A stretch of 64,000 bases of DNA, from contig NZ_JAKILU010000003.1 in NCBI RefSeq assembly GCF_023283485.1, forward strand, positions 124,001 through 188,000. Reading direction: 5' to 3'. The number at the start of each line of letters is the position of its first letter. Positions within the stretch are counted from its first letter, which is position 1. The notes beneath the pieces are model-generated. The model was not told the DNA's origin, did not search any database, and worked only from the letters and a program-made list of their open reading frames with translations. A program made the translations under genes and the position numbers. The stretch is from Shewanella glacialipiscicola. Lineage in GTDB: Bacteria > Pseudomonadota > Gammaproteobacteria > Enterobacterales > Shewanellaceae. Below, piece by piece: positions 9,203 to 18,950 of this stretch.

Positions 9203-10810
9203 TTACATGCGGAACACACCAAAGCGAGTGTCTTCGATAGGAGCATTTAACGCTGCAGATAGGGCAAGGCCGACCACGTCGCGGGTTTGCGCTGGGTCGA
9301 TAATACCGTCATCCCATAAACGGGCGCTGGCATGGTACGGATGACCTTCTTTATCGTACTGGGCGACAATGGGCGCTTTAAAGGCTTTTTCAGCTTCAAG
9401 TGACCATTCTTCACCTTTTCGGGCTAAACCGTCACGGCGAACTGTGGCGAGTACGCCAGCCGCTTGCTCGCCGCCCATCACAGAAATGCGCGCGTTAGGC
9501 CACATCCACATCATGGTTGGCTCGAATGCGCGGCCACACATACCGTAGTTACCCGCACCGTAGCTGCCGCCAATAATCACTGTAAATTTAGGCACATTGG
9601 CGCAGGATACTGCGGTCACCATCTTAGCGCCGTGTTTGGCAATGCCTTCGTGTTCGTACTTTTTACCCACCATAAAGCCGGTAATGTTTTGCAGGAACAG
9701 CAGCGGAATTTTGCGCTGACAACACAACTCAATAAAGTGCGCACCTTTTTGTGCTGATTCAGAAAATAGAATGCCGTTGTTCGCGACGATACCCACTGGG
9801 TAGCCGTGAATACGGGCAAAGCCGCACACTAAGGTTGCGCCATAGTTGGCTTTAAACTCATCAAAATCAGAGTCATCGACGATACGGGCAATAACTTCTT
9901 TGACGTCAAAGGGCTTTTTCAAGTCGGTGCCGACAATGCCATATAGTTCGCTAATGTCGAACTTTGGTGGTTTTACTGGGCTTAACAGCGACTTGATTTC
10001 TTTTTGATGATTAAGGCGCGATACAGCGCGGCGTGCTAGCTCTAAAGCATGATCATCGTTTTGCGCTAAATGATCCGCTACGCCAGATATTTTGGTGTGT
10101 ACGTCGGCGCCGCCAAGCTCTTCTGCGCTAACTTCTTCACCGGTAGCCGCTTTCACTAATGGCGGGCCTGCTAAAAATATAGTGCCTTGATCTTTGACGA
10201 TAATTGACTCATCTGCCATCGCAGGCACATAAGCGCCACCTGCGGTGCACAGACCCATCACCACAGCAATTTGTGGTATACCCTTAGCCGACATTTGCGC
10301 TTGATTGTAAAAAATGCGGCCAAAATGATCGCGGTCTGGGAATACTTCGTCTTGGCGGGGCAGGTTAGCGCCGCCTGAGTCGACTAAATAGATACAAGGC
10401 AAGTGGCAACGGCTGGCAATATCTTGGGCGCGAAGGTGTTTTTTGACCGTAATCGGGTAATAAGTGCCGCCTTTAACCGTGGCATCGTTGGCGATAATCA
10501 TGCACTCAACGCCGCTCACGCGGCCAATACCAGCAATAATGCCTGCTGCGGGTACTTCTTCGTCATAGACTTCAAACGCGGCAAATTGCGACAGTTCTAA
10601 AAAGGGTGAACCTGCATCGAGTAGTTTTTCAACTCGTTGACGTGGCAGTAATTTACCGCGGGATAAATGACGCTCCAGCGCCACAGGGCCGCCGCCAAGT
10701 TCGATTTTTGCCAACTTAGTTTTTAGATCGGCCACTAGGGCGGCCATATCGTCGGATTTGGCTTTAAATTCATCGCTACGGGCGTTGATACGACTGCTTA
10801 TTTGCGTCAC
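9203..10810 (-). CDS. liuB: Methylcrotonyl-CoA carboxylase carboxyltransferase subunit
   Basis: The 535-aa beta subunit has two crotonase-like carboxyltransferase halves. It carries [16 protein letters not shown] in the N-half and [15 protein letters not shown] in the C-half, the pattern seen in methylcrotonyl-CoA rather than propionyl-CoA carboxylases. It transfers CO2 from carboxybiotin on LiuD to 3-methylcrotonyl-CoA. It lies about 105 bp after liuA. Confidence 0.95.
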   Translation of the reverse strand: MTQISSRINARSDEFKAKSDDMAALVADLKTKLAKIELGGGPVALERHLSRGKLLPRQRVEKLLDAGSPFLELSQFAAFEVYDEEVPAAGIIAGIGRVSGVECMIIANDATVKGGTYYPITVKKHLRAQDIASRCHLPCIYLVDSGGANLPRQDEVFPDRDHFGRIFYNQAQMSAKGIPQIAVVMGLCTAGGAYVPAMADESIIVKDQGTIFLAGPPLVKAATGEEVSAEELGGADVHTKISGVADHLAQNDDHALELARRAVSRLNHQKEIKSLLSPVKPPKFDISELYGIVGTDLKKPFDVKEVIARIVDDSDFDEFKANYGATLVCGFARIHGYPVGIVANNGILFSESAQKGAHFIELCCQRKIPLLFLQNITGFMVGKKYEHEGIAKHGAKMVTAVSCANVPKFTVIIGGSYGAGNYGMCGRAFEPTMMWMWPNARISVMGGEQAAGVLATVRRDGLARKGEEWSLEAEKAFKAPIVAQYDKEGHPYHASARLWDDGIIDPAQTRDVVGLALSAALNAPIEDTRFGVFRM

Positions 10811-10915
10811 TTTTATTGTCCTTCTAAAGCGGAAATTCGGTATTACTTGGCTCGAATGGGTGGCGCAAACTGTAGCTACAGTGAGGGGCTACCCATTCAC
10901 TTGTGAAAGATTGTG

Positions 10916-12085
10916 TTATTTCGACTCATTGAACAATTCGCGGCCAATCAACATGCGGCGAATTTCAGAAGTACCCGCGCCGATTTCATACAGCTTGGCA
11001 TCACGCAGTAAGCGGCCTGCGGCGTATTCGTTCACATAACCATTGCCGCCCAGCAGTTGAATGGCATCCAATGCCATTTTGGTTGCGAGCTCTGCGCTAT
11101 ACAGAATCGCGCCAGCAGCATCTTTACGGGTGGTTTCACCGCGATCGCAGGATTTTGCCACGGCATAAACGTAGGATTTTGCGGCATTCATACCTGTGTA
11201 CATGTCGGCTAATTTGCCTTGTATTAGTTGGAATTCACCGATTGATTTGCCAAATTGTTCACGTTCGTGGACGTAAGGTACAACGATATCCATACAGGCG
11301 TTCATGATGCCCAATGGGCCGCCAGACAGTACGACGCGCTCGTAATCTAAGCCGCTCATCAGCACTTTTACGCCGTTGTTTAAGCCGCCTAAGATATTTT
11401 CTTCCGGTACTTCAACATCTTCAAACACCAATTCGCAGGTGTTAGAGCCGCGCATGCCGAGTTTGTCGAGCTTTTGTGCTTGGCTAAAACCTTTAGAATC
11501 ACGCTCAACGATAAAAGCGGTAATACCGTGTGCGCCTTTGGTTAGGTCGGTTTTAGCGTAAATCACATAGGTGTGGGCATCGGGGCCGTTGGTGATCCAC
11601 ATTTTGTTGCCGTTTAAGATAAAACGGTCGCCTTCTTTGCGGGCGTGTAACTTCATTGAGACTACGTCAGAACCTGCGTTTGGCTCACTCATAGCCAGTG
11701 CGCCGATATGTTCACCGCTCACTAACTTAGGCAGATACTTGGCTTTTTGCGCAGCATTGCCGTTACGGTTAATTTGATTTACGCACAGGTTTGAATGGGC
11801 GCCGTAGCTTAGGCCGATAGAGGCCGATGCGCGGGAGATTTCTTCCATTGCCACTACGTGGGCAAGATAGCCCATGTTTGCGCCGCCGAACTCTTCTGGC
11901 ACCGTGACGCCTAGTAGCCCCATTCCCCCTAGTACAGGCCAAAGCTCATTGGGAAAGGCGTTGTCTTGGTCTACTTTGGCGGCAATTGGAGCGATTTCAT
12001 GGTCGGCAAAATCTTGCACCGCATCGCGCAGCATATCGACGTCTTCGCCTAGGCCAAAATTCAGACTGGTGTAGAGTGAGTTCAT
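10916..12085 (-). CDS. liuA: Isovaleryl-CoA dehydrogenase
   Basis: This 389-aa FAD-dependent acyl-CoA dehydrogenase has the [10 protein letters not shown] flavin-binding motif and W-I-T-N-G-P. The segment [12 protein letters not shown] is where isovaleryl-CoA dehydrogenases place the catalytic Glu, in contrast to the C-terminal Glu of most relatives. The C-terminus carries Q-L-L-G-G-N-G-Y and [12 protein letters not shown]. It catalyses isovaleryl-CoA to 3-methylcrotonyl-CoA, the first dedicated step. It is the first enzyme gene of the operon, about 180 bp after liuR, a gap that could hold an extra promoter, though I see no clear one. Confidence 0.95.
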   Translation of the reverse strand: MNSLYTSLNFGLGEDVDMLRDAVQDFADHEIAPIAAKVDQDNAFPNELWPVLGGMGLLGVTVPEEFGGANMGYLAHVVAMEEISRASASIGLSYGAHSNLCVNQINRNGNAAQKAKYLPKLVSGEHIGALAMSEPNAGSDVVSMKLHARKEGDRFILNGNKMWITNGPDAHTYVIYAKTDLTKGAHGITAFIVERDSKGFSQAQKLDKLGMRGSNTCELVFEDVEVPEENILGGLNNGVKVLMSGLDYERVVLSGGPLGIMNACMDIVVPYVHEREQFGKSIGEFQLIQGKLADMYTGMNAAKSYVYAVAKSCDRGETTRKDAAGAILYSAELATKMALDAIQLLGGNGYVNEYAAGRLLRDAKLYEIGAGTSEIRRMLIGRELFNESK

Positions 12086-12267
12086 TGCTTTTGTCCTTTC
12101 AAATGTTCTAATTTCAGATGTTTAAATTTCTGATATGTAATTTTATAGTTTTTATGATTTTTAGGTGCTTGAGTCTTTTAAATCTTGTACTTAATCCTAG
12201 TGCTTACATCCTGCGTTTTTAGGCCTTATAGCCAATCATATTGACTTGATCTTGTTTCAACGAGGAT

Positions 12268-12678
12268 TTAGGCTTTAGTCGTTTTGTTATCATCTAAGGC
12301 TAAACGGCATTGCTGCTCGGCAGAATTGAGTTCCATCAACACCACTTTAATGTCATCCATTTGCTGTTGTAGGGCAGATTTTTTTTCTTCCACTAGGGCG
12401 AGCATGGTATTGAGTTGTGAAGTGCTGCTCTTGTCGGCATCGTATAACTCAAACAAGCGGCGAGTTTCTGCCAATGAAAAGCCTAAGCGTTTGCCGCGAA
12501 GAATGAGCTTGAGACGGACTCTGTCTTTGAGACTATAAATACGGGTTTGACCGCGGCGCTTAGGCTTAAGCAAACCTTGATCTTCGTAAAAACGAATACT
12601 ACGCGTCGTAATATCAAACTCTTTTGAGAGATCACTAATCGAGTAAGTCGTTTGTGGCGTGTTCGTTGCGCTCATCAT
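12268..12678 (-). CDS. liuR: MerR-family regulator of leucine/isovalerate catabolism
   Basis: The protein has a MerR winged helix at its start (Y-S-I-S-D-L-S-K-E-F-D-I-T-T-R-S-I-R-F-Y-E-D-Q-G-L), then a coiled-coil helix and a short C-terminal tail without metal-binding cysteines. That fits LiuR, the MerR-type regulator of branched-chain amino acid use in gammaproteobacteria. I prefer the ATG at 12678 (136 aa), close after an AGGG; the adjacent ATG at 12675 is equally possible, while a TTG at 12705 would add nine residues that do not fit. It heads the operon it is expected to control. Confidence 0.88.
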   Translation of the reverse strand: MMSATNTPQTTYSISDLSKEFDITTRSIRFYEDQGLLKPKRRGQTRIYSLKDRVRLKLILRGKRLGFSLAETRRLFELYDADKSSTSQLNTMLALVEEKKSALQQQMDDIKVVLMELNSAEQQCRLALDDNKTTKA

Positions 12679-12716
12679 GCACCCTAAATAATCAATTTCA
12701 AGCAAGATATATGAAG

Positions 12717-12732
12717 TTTACGTAAAGGTAAA
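12717..12732 (-). promoter_or_regulatory. LiuR-type operator upstream of liuR
   Basis: The 16-bp sequence TTTACGTAAAGGTAAA has perfect 5-bp arms (TTTAC and GTAAA) around 6 bases. It lies about 40-55 bp upstream of the likely liuR start, where a MerR-type regulator would bind in its own promoter. A TTGACA-like box is at about 12765-12770 on the minus strand. The match to LiuR-type sites is from memory; exact promoter elements are inferred. Confidence 0.6.
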
Positions 12733-12965
12733 GATTTAGGCCTTTATTCTGGGAGCAAAAAGGTGTCAATCCCAATTGCCACAAGCCTATATGGCTTGAT
12801 TAAAACGAGTGCTTTAAATTAGTGTTCTCACATAAAGCCACAAATATCTTCTGGTTATAGGCTAACGTCTAATAGTGGGCTTGGTGCGCCCCTGTTAATA
12901 ATGGTTGTTGGAAGGGGTAGTTATTGCGGCTGACGATTTTAGCCGCAGTCCTGATTGGAGGACAT

Positions 12966-14924
12966 ATGTTGACAGAACAGCAAAATGCATCTGTAGCGCA
13001 AGCCACAAATCAAAAACAGAACCAACAAAAACATCAAGCGTTGCATCAAGCATCCTTGCTTAATAAAGCCGAGTTCTGGGGAGAAGCGGCCAAGGCGCTC
13101 GATTGGATTAAACCCGCTAAAACGGTGCTCGATGAGTCGCAGGCGCCGTTTTATCATTGGTTTGCCGATGGTGAAATGAACACCTGTTATAACGCCGTCG
13201 ATCGCCATGTGTTGGCTGGACGCGGCGATCAAGTCGCTATCCAGTATGTGAGCCCAGTAACGGATACTGAATACGGCATTAGCTATGCGGAGCTGCAAGC
13301 TCAAGTGAGCCGACTCGCAGGGTTTATGCAATCCATTGGTATTGGCAAGGGTGACCGCGTGGTGATTTATATGCCAATGGTGCCAGAAACGGCTTTTGCT
13401 ATGCTGGCCTGTGCCCGTATAGGCGCGATTCATTCTGTGGTCTTTGGTGGTTTTGCCGCCAATGAACTCGCAACGCGGATTAACGATGCCAAACCTAAAT
13501 TGGTGCTATCGGCATCCTGCGGTATCGAGCCTTCGGGTGTTATCCCTTATAAGCCTTTGTTAGATAAAGCCTTGGCACAAGCTGTCCATCAAGTGGATCA
13601 TTGCCTGATTTTGAATCGTAGCCAGTATCATGCCGATTTGCTTGAGGGCCGTGATTTAGATTGGCAAGCTGCGTTAGTCACGGCACCTTGGGCGGATTGC
13701 GCTGCGCTTAAGGCTACCGATCCTTTGTATGTGCTTTATACCTCTGGCACCACGGGTCAGCCTAAAGGTGTGGTGCGCGATAATGGCGGCCATGCTGTGG
13801 CTCTGGCTTGGTCGATGCAACATATTTACGATATTCAAGCGGGCGATGTGTTTTGGGCCGCGTCTGATGTGGGCTGGGTTGTGGGTCATTCTTACATTGT
13901 GTATGGGCCATTGCTGGTGGGCGCTACGACCCTAATGTACGAGGGCAAACCTGTTGGTACGCCCGATCCAGGAGCCTTTTGGCGCACGATTGCCAAATAC
14001 AAGGTTAAAAGCTTCTTCACCGCGCCGACGGCCATTCGCGCAATCAAGCGTGAAGATCCTGATGGTGAGTATCTACAAGGTGTTGATTTAGCTTGTCTTA
14101 AAAACGTGTTTTTGGCGGGGGAACGTTGCGATCCCGACACTTTAGTTTGGGCACACACTAAACTCGCTAAACCTGTTATCGATCACTGGTGGCAAACTGA
14201 AACGGGTTGGCCTGTCGCGGCAAATTTGATGGGCACAGCGCCCGTCGCCATTAAGCCTGGCTCACCCGCTTTGCCTGTGCCTGGCTATGCGGTTGAAGTG
14301 GTGGATGAATTGGGTGAACAAGTTGCGCCCAATACCTCGGGGAATGTGGTGATCAAACTGCCTTTACCGCCGGGCACCTTGACGACACTGTGGCAAAACA
14401 ATCAACGCTATCAAGACAGTTACTTGTCTATGTACCCAGGTTATTACTTAACTGGCGATGCGGGTTACACCGATGAAGACGGATATCTCTACATTATGAG
14501 TCGTATCGATGACATCATAAACGTGGCGGGCCACAGGTTGTCGACCGGACGTTTTGAAGAGGTATTATGTCAACATCCCGATGTGGCCGAAGCGGCTGTG
14601 ATTGGTGTTGATGATCAGCTTAAAGGTCAAGTGCCATTAGGATTGGTGGTACTGAAAAAGGGCGTGACGATCAGTGATGAAGAATTGCATAAGCAGTTAA
14701 TTACCTTGGTGCGCCAAGAGATTGGTCCCGTTGCTTCCTTTAGGTTAGTTAGTGCGATTCAAAAATTACCTAAAACGCGCTCCGGTAAGATTTTACGCGG
14801 AACAATGCGTAAAATTGCCGATAATCAGCAATATACTGCGCCAGCAACCATAGAAGATCCGCAAACGTTAGAGCTAGTGCGTACTGCACTTACTCGCATG
14901 GGTTATGCAGATGCTTTAGTGTAA
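12966..14924 (+). CDS. AMP-forming acyl-CoA synthetase, PrpE/ACSS3-like
   Basis: From the ATG at 12966, preceded by GGAGG, the product is 652 aa and belongs to the acetyl/propionyl-CoA synthetase family. Motifs are L-Y-T-S-G-T-T-G-Q-P-K-G-V (P-loop), the V-R-D-N-G-G-H-A segment typical of propionyl-type ligases, W-W-Q-T-E-T-G-W, Y-L-T-G-D-A-G-Y-T-D-E-D-G-Y, and a C-terminal R-S-G-K-I-L-R-G with the catalytic, acetylation-prone Lys. It activates a short-chain acid, probably propionate or another short acid, to its CoA ester. It is transcribed away from liuR and may share that regulatory region. The substrate is not certain. Confidence 0.82.
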   Translation: MLTEQQNASVAQATNQKQNQQKHQALHQASLLNKAEFWGEAAKALDWIKPAKTVLDESQAPFYHWFADGEMNTCYNAVDRHVLAGRGDQVAIQYVSPVTDTEYGISYAELQAQVSRLAGFMQSIGIGKGDRVVIYMPMVPETAFAMLACARIGAIHSVVFGGFAANELATRINDAKPKLVLSASCGIEPSGVIPYKPLLDKALAQAVHQVDHCLILNRSQYHADLLEGRDLDWQAALVTAPWADCAALKATDPLYVLYTSGTTGQPKGVVRDNGGHAVALAWSMQHIYDIQAGDVFWAASDVGWVVGHSYIVYGPLLVGATTLMYEGKPVGTPDPGAFWRTIAKYKVKSFFTAPTAIRAIKREDPDGEYLQGVDLACLKNVFLAGERCDPDTLVWAHTKLAKPVIDHWWQTETGWPVAANLMGTAPVAIKPGSPALPVPGYAVEVVDELGEQVAPNTSGNVVIKLPLPPGTLTTLWQNNQRYQDSYLSMYPGYYLTGDAGYTDEDGYLYIMSRIDDIINVAGHRLSTGRFEEVLCQHPDVAEAAVIGVDDQLKGQVPLGLVVLKKGVTISDEELHKQLITLVRQEIGPVASFRLVSAIQKLPKTRSGKILRGTMRKIADNQQYTAPATIEDPQTLELVRTALTRMGYADALV

Positions 14925-14949
14925 AATCCTATAACAAAGCTGAAATATC

Positions 14950-14991
14950 AAGGCGATAGTAAACTAACCAAGTTTGCTATCGCCTTTTTTG
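14950..14991 (+). terminator. Terminator of the acyl-CoA synthetase gene
   Basis: The stem pairs AGGCGATAG(T)AAACT with AGTTTGCTATCGCCT around a 5-nt loop, followed by a run of T from 14985. It begins 26 bp after the stop codon. Confidence 0.85.
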
Positions 14992-15095
14992 TTTGTTGTA
15001 TTAATGATTAGGTAAAATCAAAGATTGAAGTTTTTATCTTAAATTTGTTAGTCTTGAGCCCCTATCACGACATCATTACATGATAATCACATGGC

Positions 15096-15141
15096 TTAGG
15101 GACGACCCTAAATACGCCAAATCTATTATGGGGACGACCCC
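15096..15141 (+). promoter_or_regulatory. Guanidine-II (mini-ykkC) riboswitch
   Basis: Two hairpins with identical ACGA tetraloops stand 18 bases apart: TTAGGG-ACGA-CCCTAA at 15096-15111 and GGGG-ACGA-CCCC at 15130-15141. Paired short GC hairpins with ACGR loops just upstream of a sugE-type gene define the guanidine-II class. The second hairpin ends 16 bases before the sugE start, so it can mask or release the ribosome-binding region: guanidine binding would dock the two loops and free the site. The two hairpins and loops are read directly; the class and mechanism are established for the motif. Confidence 0.9.
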
Positions 15142-15157
15142 TTTATGGGTGTTCACT

Positions 15158-15472
15158 ATGAGCTGGTTTTTATTAATCCTTGCGGGTTTATTCGAAATTG
15201 GTTGGGCCGTAGGGCTTAAATATACCGAAGGTTTTACGCGTTTATGGCCAAGTATCTTTACAGTTGCGTCGATGACCGTGAGTGTGTTGCTACTCGGACT
15301 CGCGGTTAAACAACTGCCTATTGGTACAGCTTATGGCGTATGGGTCGGTATTGGTGCCATGGGTACAGCTATCGCGGGAATTGTTCTTTTAGGAGAAGGG
15401 GTTAGCTTACTCAAAACTGCCAGTTTGGTACTGATATTATTGGGTGTTTTAGGACTTAAACTCGCCCATTAG
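15158..15472 (+). CDS. sugE: SugE/Gdx-type SMR guanidinium exporter
   Basis: The ATG at 15158 gives a 104-aa four-helix SMR protein starting M-S-W-F-L-L-I-L-A-G-L-F-E-I-G-W-A, with the essential membrane Glu in helix 1, then G-F-T-R-L-W-P and I-G-T-A-Y-G-V-W-V-G-I-G-A. These are Gdx-subtype features. The open frame extends upstream to 15080, but that part is the riboswitch and is not coding. Proteins of this subtype exchange guanidinium for protons across the inner membrane as antiparallel dimers, and the guanidine riboswitch in front supports that role over general drug efflux. Confidence 0.93.
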   Translation: MSWFLLILAGLFEIGWAVGLKYTEGFTRLWPSIFTVASMTVSVLLLGLAVKQLPIGTAYGVWVGIGAMGTAIAGIVLLGEGVSLLKTASLVLILLGVLGLKLAH

Positions 15473-15632
15473 TTGACGGTTATGCCAGATGAGATGAGAC
15501 GTAAACGATGGCGACTTTTGGCACAATCGAAATTGCCAATCGTATGTTTCTGGTAATTAAGTTACAAAGCTCGCTATAATTATATTTCAAAATTGGTTAG
15601 ATCTAACCTCTGCGACCCGTGGGAATTATATA

Positions 15633-17159
15633 ATGCAAAACCACAAAAACCTTAATGATATCGGCGTAATAGGTCTTGGCGTAATGGGTAAAAACCTGGC
15701 GTTAAACATCGCGGATAATCAATATAACGTCAGCGCATTTGACCTCGATGCTGATAAAGTTAATGCTGTTGTACAGCAAGAAAAGCACGAACGCGTTGGA
15801 CTTGAGCCTCGTATTCTTGGCTGTGCTAATCTTACCGAAATGTTAGCCAGCCTTACAAAACCCCGCATTTTAGTGCTTTCTGTTCCTGCTGGTGCCCCGG
15901 TTGATGGTGTCTGTAGTGCCTTGATTTCTGCCGGAATTGAATCTGACGATATTGTTATCGATACGGGCAATAGCCTGTGGACTGACACAGTCGAGCGAGA
16001 GTCGCGTTACAAAGAACAATTTGTCTTTTTTAGTTCTGCGGTTTCAGGCGGTGAAGTGGGCGCGCGTTTTGGCCCGTCTTTAATGCCAAGTGGCAATATT
16101 GATGCTTGGCATCATGTCGCACCTATTTGGAAGGCAATTGCGGCTAAGGTTGATGCAAAAACAGGCTTACCCATTGAGCGTTTTGAGCCAGGTAACCCAG
16201 TGATTGAAGGCGAGCCATGTACCACCTATATAGGTCCTGCGGGGGCTGGTCATTATGTGAAAATGGTGCACAACGGTATCGAATACGCTGATATGCAATT
16301 GATTTGCGAAGCCTATCAAATGTTGCATGACGGTTTAGGCATGAGCGCATCTGAAGTAGGCGACGTGTTTGAGCGCTGGAACAAAGGTAGCTTAAATAGC
16401 TATTTGATGGAAATTAGCGCCGAAGTATTAAAACAGGCCGATCCTTTAACGGGTAAACCGCTGGTGGAAATGATCTTAGATAAAGCGGGCCAAAAAGGCA
16501 CTGGTTTGTGGACTGCTGTGAGCAGTTTACAAATGGGTTGCCCAACGCCGACGATTGCTGAAGCTGTGTATGCCCGCGCTTTAAGTACCCAAAAATCTTT
16601 ACGTCTGCAATTAAATAAAAAATTGGCTGGGCCAAAAAGAGTTGCGATTGATGCTACGCAAAAAGTAGCATTAATTGATGCCCTTGAAAGCGCGTTATAT
16701 TGCGCCAAAGTGTGTTGTTACGCACAAGGTTTCCAGTTAATGGCAATGACGGCCAGTGAGCAAAAATGGCAGTTAGACTTTGCTGGAATTGCAAAAATTT
16801 GGCGCGCAGGTTGTATTATTCGCGCCACTTTCTTGCAATCAATCACTCAAGCCTATGAAGAAAAAGCCGATCTTAGCAATCTGTTGATGGCTGACAGTTT
16901 TGCATCTGTTTTATCTGAAAAACAAGAACTATGGCGTACAGCCGTTGCGACTGCTGTCATGCAGGGCATTCCAGCGCCTTGTATTAGCTCGGCTCTGGCG
17001 TATTACGACAGTTATCGCTGCGAAACATTACCGGCGAACTTACTCCAAGGTCAACGTGACTTTTTTGGCTCCCACACCTTTGAGCGTACTGACAAACCAG
17101 CAGGCGAGAAATATCACTTAGATTGGAGCGCTAAAGAGCGTACTTTAGCTAAGGTTTAA
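15633..17159 (+). CDS. gnd: 6-phosphogluconate dehydrogenase, decarboxylating
   Basis: This 508-aa enzyme oxidises 6-phosphogluconate to ribulose-5-phosphate and CO2 in the pentose phosphate pathway. The N-terminal Rossmann motif is V-I-G-L-G-V-M-G-K-N-L-A-L-N-I-A, followed by A-V-S-G-G-E-V-G-A-R-F-G-P-S-L-M-P-S-G and the substrate-binding segment G-A-G-H-Y-V-K-M-V-H-N-G-I-E-Y with the catalytic Lys. The C-terminal half carries D-K-A-G-Q-K-G-T-G-L-W-T. It is about 40 residues longer than E. coli Gnd. It stands alone, with its own terminator. Confidence 0.95.
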   Translation: MQNHKNLNDIGVIGLGVMGKNLALNIADNQYNVSAFDLDADKVNAVVQQEKHERVGLEPRILGCANLTEMLASLTKPRILVLSVPAGAPVDGVCSALISAGIESDDIVIDTGNSLWTDTVERESRYKEQFVFFSSAVSGGEVGARFGPSLMPSGNIDAWHHVAPIWKAIAAKVDAKTGLPIERFEPGNPVIEGEPCTTYIGPAGAGHYVKMVHNGIEYADMQLICEAYQMLHDGLGMSASEVGDVFERWNKGSLNSYLMEISAEVLKQADPLTGKPLVEMILDKAGQKGTGLWTAVSSLQMGCPTPTIAEAVYARALSTQKSLRLQLNKKLAGPKRVAIDATQKVALIDALESALYCAKVCCYAQGFQLMAMTASEQKWQLDFAGIAKIWRAGCIIRATFLQSITQAYEEKADLSNLLMADSFASVLSEKQELWRTAVATAVMQGIPAPCISSALAYYDSYRCETLPANLLQGQRDFFGSHTFERTDKPAGEKYHLDWSAKERTLAKV

Positions 17160-17190
17160 GCCTAAGGTTTCTAGCTTATTATCAAAATGA

Positions 17191-17218
17191 AAAACGCCCC
17201 TTATCAAGGGGCGTTTTT
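17191..17218. terminator. Bidirectional terminator between gnd and the lysR gene
   Basis: A 12-bp perfect stem (AAAACGCCCCTT and its complement) with a 3-nt loop has A and T runs on both sides. It serves gnd on the plus strand and probably the convergent LysR gene. Confidence 0.9.
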
Positions 17219-17305
17219 GTTTATGGTCGATGATTTCATAACGGCTTATAACTTTTTGGCTTCAATTCATTTTAAGTCAAAAAGCTACATCTTAAGTTTG
17301 AAGTC

Positions 17306-18205
17306 CTAAGCATTCAGCTCAGATGAAAAGGCGATCAGTTTTTGCCACAGTGCTTGGGCAACAGGGCCTAAGGGTGAATGGGGTTTTCGCATCACATAGT
17401 AATCGAGTTGGATGTTGTTTTGTCTTTCGCGCAAATCCAGTGCCAGCAATGTGCCTTGTTTGAGTGAATCTTCAATCATATAGTGCGGCAGTTTGCCCCA
17501 ACCCATACCACTTTGGATGAGCATTTTCTTGGTATAAAAATCATTAACATACCAACGTCGTTGCCCCGCCTGTACCCCAAACTCAATATTCGCAGTACCA
17601 GTGCCGGTATCTTGGATCACGATTTGATATTCGTTAACGAGTTCTCTTGCGTAGGTTAGTGTTGGATGACGCTCAAGCATGCGCGGTGCGGCCACATCGA
17701 GCAAGTTGCCGGAAAATAAATAGGCCAATTCTAAATGGCTCGAAGGTATGGGCTCAATTCCGCCCGCTGAGATGATGATTTCGGCTATATCTTGATTCAG
17801 GGCTTCGAGTGCACCGGTTAAAAACTCTTGTTTAAGAATGATTTGGGTGTAAGGGAATTCATTTTGAGTCAGCTCTAAAATCGGCAAAATTCGAGCGAGA
17901 TTAAAAGAGGCTTCAAAAGCTAAGGTGATACTCGCTTCGTTGCCTTTGGCCAAATGTTTTGCCACCTGCCTCATTTCCTGCGCTTCATTCAGTACCCGTT
18001 GGGTATGTTGCAGCAGTTTTCGGCCTTGTTCAGTAATGGCGAGTCGATAACCTTCCCGATTAAACAGAATAAGATCGAGCTGTGATTCTAACTGCTTGAT
18101 ACTTTGGCTTATTGCGGGTTGGGTTTTATGTAACTTGTCACTAGCAGCTTTGAGTGAGCCCGCCTCAGCTACGGTTTTAAACATCAGCAGTTGGTCTAAG
18201 GTCAC
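17306..18205 (-). CDS. LysR-family transcriptional regulator
   Basis: The 299-aa protein starts at a GTG and has the LysR helix-turn-helix at about residues 15-40 (A-E-A-G-S-L-K-A-A-S-D-K-L-H-K-T-Q-P-A-I-S-Q-S-I-K), followed by a type 2 periplasmic-binding effector domain. It is divergent from the DoxX-like and dioxygenase genes, so it most likely controls them; the ligand is unknown. Confidence 0.9.
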   Translation of the reverse strand: MTLDQLLMFKTVAEAGSLKAASDKLHKTQPAISQSIKQLESQLDLILFNREGYRLAITEQGRKLLQHTQRVLNEAQEMRQVAKHLAKGNEASITLAFEASFNLARILPILELTQNEFPYTQIILKQEFLTGALEALNQDIAEIIISAGGIEPIPSSHLELAYLFSGNLLDVAAPRMLERHPTLTYARELVNEYQIVIQDTGTGTANIEFGVQAGQRRWYVNDFYTKKMLIQSGMGWGKLPHYMIEDSLKQGTLLALDLRERQNNIQLDYYVMRKPHSPLGPVAQALWQKLIAFSSELNA

Positions 18206-18222
18206 AGGTGTTGCTCGTAAGT

Positions 18223-18241
18223 CATAAATTATTAGTTTATG
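18223..18241. promoter_or_regulatory. Candidate LysR operator
   Basis: CATAAA and TTTATG form a perfect inverted repeat with a 7-bp spacer, about 18 bp upstream of the LysR gene start and about 130 bp from the divergent DoxX start. AT-rich dyads of this kind are typical LysR sites, but assignment rests only on position and symmetry. Confidence 0.4.
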
Positions 18242-18367
18242 AGATATTAGATTTTATTCCATATTTATTTATATTTTATCGGCTCATAATCCACGCCATT
18301 CTCGCTTGTTGACTGTGCATTGGTGCTCAAGATTGACGGCAATATTAAGTTTAATGGGGTATGAACT

Positions 18368-18850
18368 ATGCGATTTTCAAGCTTATGCGGTGCTAAGGGA
18401 CAAAGTATCAATGGCTTAGTTGCCGAGGTTGATACGCAGAAGCTATTCCTTTGTGCCAATACACTTAATCGCGCCGCTGCAACCGTCACATTGGCGCTGA
18501 GTATCGTGTTTTTCATCTCGGGATTTGCTAAGTTATTTGGTGTGCCTATGTTCCATGTTCCGTTCACTTTAATGAATTTACCGACAGGTTTTGGTTACGT
18601 GATTGGTTTGATGGAGGTGATTGGTGCCCTTGGTTTGTGTCTACGTGACTACCGAGTGTTATCGGCGAGCGGTTTACTGGCGATTATGATGGGAGCGATT
18701 TATTTCCACTTTAACTATGAAGCGTCGATGAATGCACTGCCTGCATTGAGTTTATCGGCTGGCCTCTTTCTGGTTATCAAACTGGATGAAATTATTGAGC
18801 GTTTAGTGCAATTTCAGCGGCAGTTGGTGCTGAATCGCTCCGCATTTTAA
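18368..18850 (+). CDS. DoxX-like inner-membrane protein
   Basis: The 160-aa protein has about 40 soluble N-terminal residues and then four hydrophobic helices (I-V-F-F-I-S-G-F-A-K-L-F-G-V-P, G-Y-V-I-G-L-M-E-V-I-G-A-L-G-L, V-L-S-A-S-G-L-L-A-I-M-M-G-A-I-Y). These match the DoxX/SURF4-like fold. DoxX relatives are often linked to redox or thiol metabolism, but the role here is unknown. It is read away from the LysR gene and followed 100 bp later by a dioxygenase gene, suggesting a shared LysR-controlled unit. Confidence 0.75.
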   Translation: MRFSSLCGAKGQSINGLVAEVDTQKLFLCANTLNRAAATVTLALSIVFFISGFAKLFGVPMFHVPFTLMNLPTGFGYVIGLMEVIGALGLCLRDYRVLSASGLLAIMMGAIYFHFNYEASMNALPALSLSAGLFLVIKLDEIIERLVQFQRQLVLNRSAF

Positions 18851-18950
18851 ATTTACCTTGAATTGTATTATTTAACAGTTAGTTAAACGGAAATTTTGGG
18901 GTGCACGGTAAGCCGTTATGCAGATAATTTAATCAAAATGAGAGAGTGTG

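Noticed and set aside
12939..13433. 164-codon open frame on the minus strand opposite the acyl-CoA synthetase
   Set aside because: It is antisense to a clear enzyme gene, with no family resemblance and no ribosome site.
15080..15157. N-terminal extension of SugE by 26 residues
   Set aside because: The stretch encodes the guanidine-II riboswitch hairpins; SugE proteins start at the Met at 15158.
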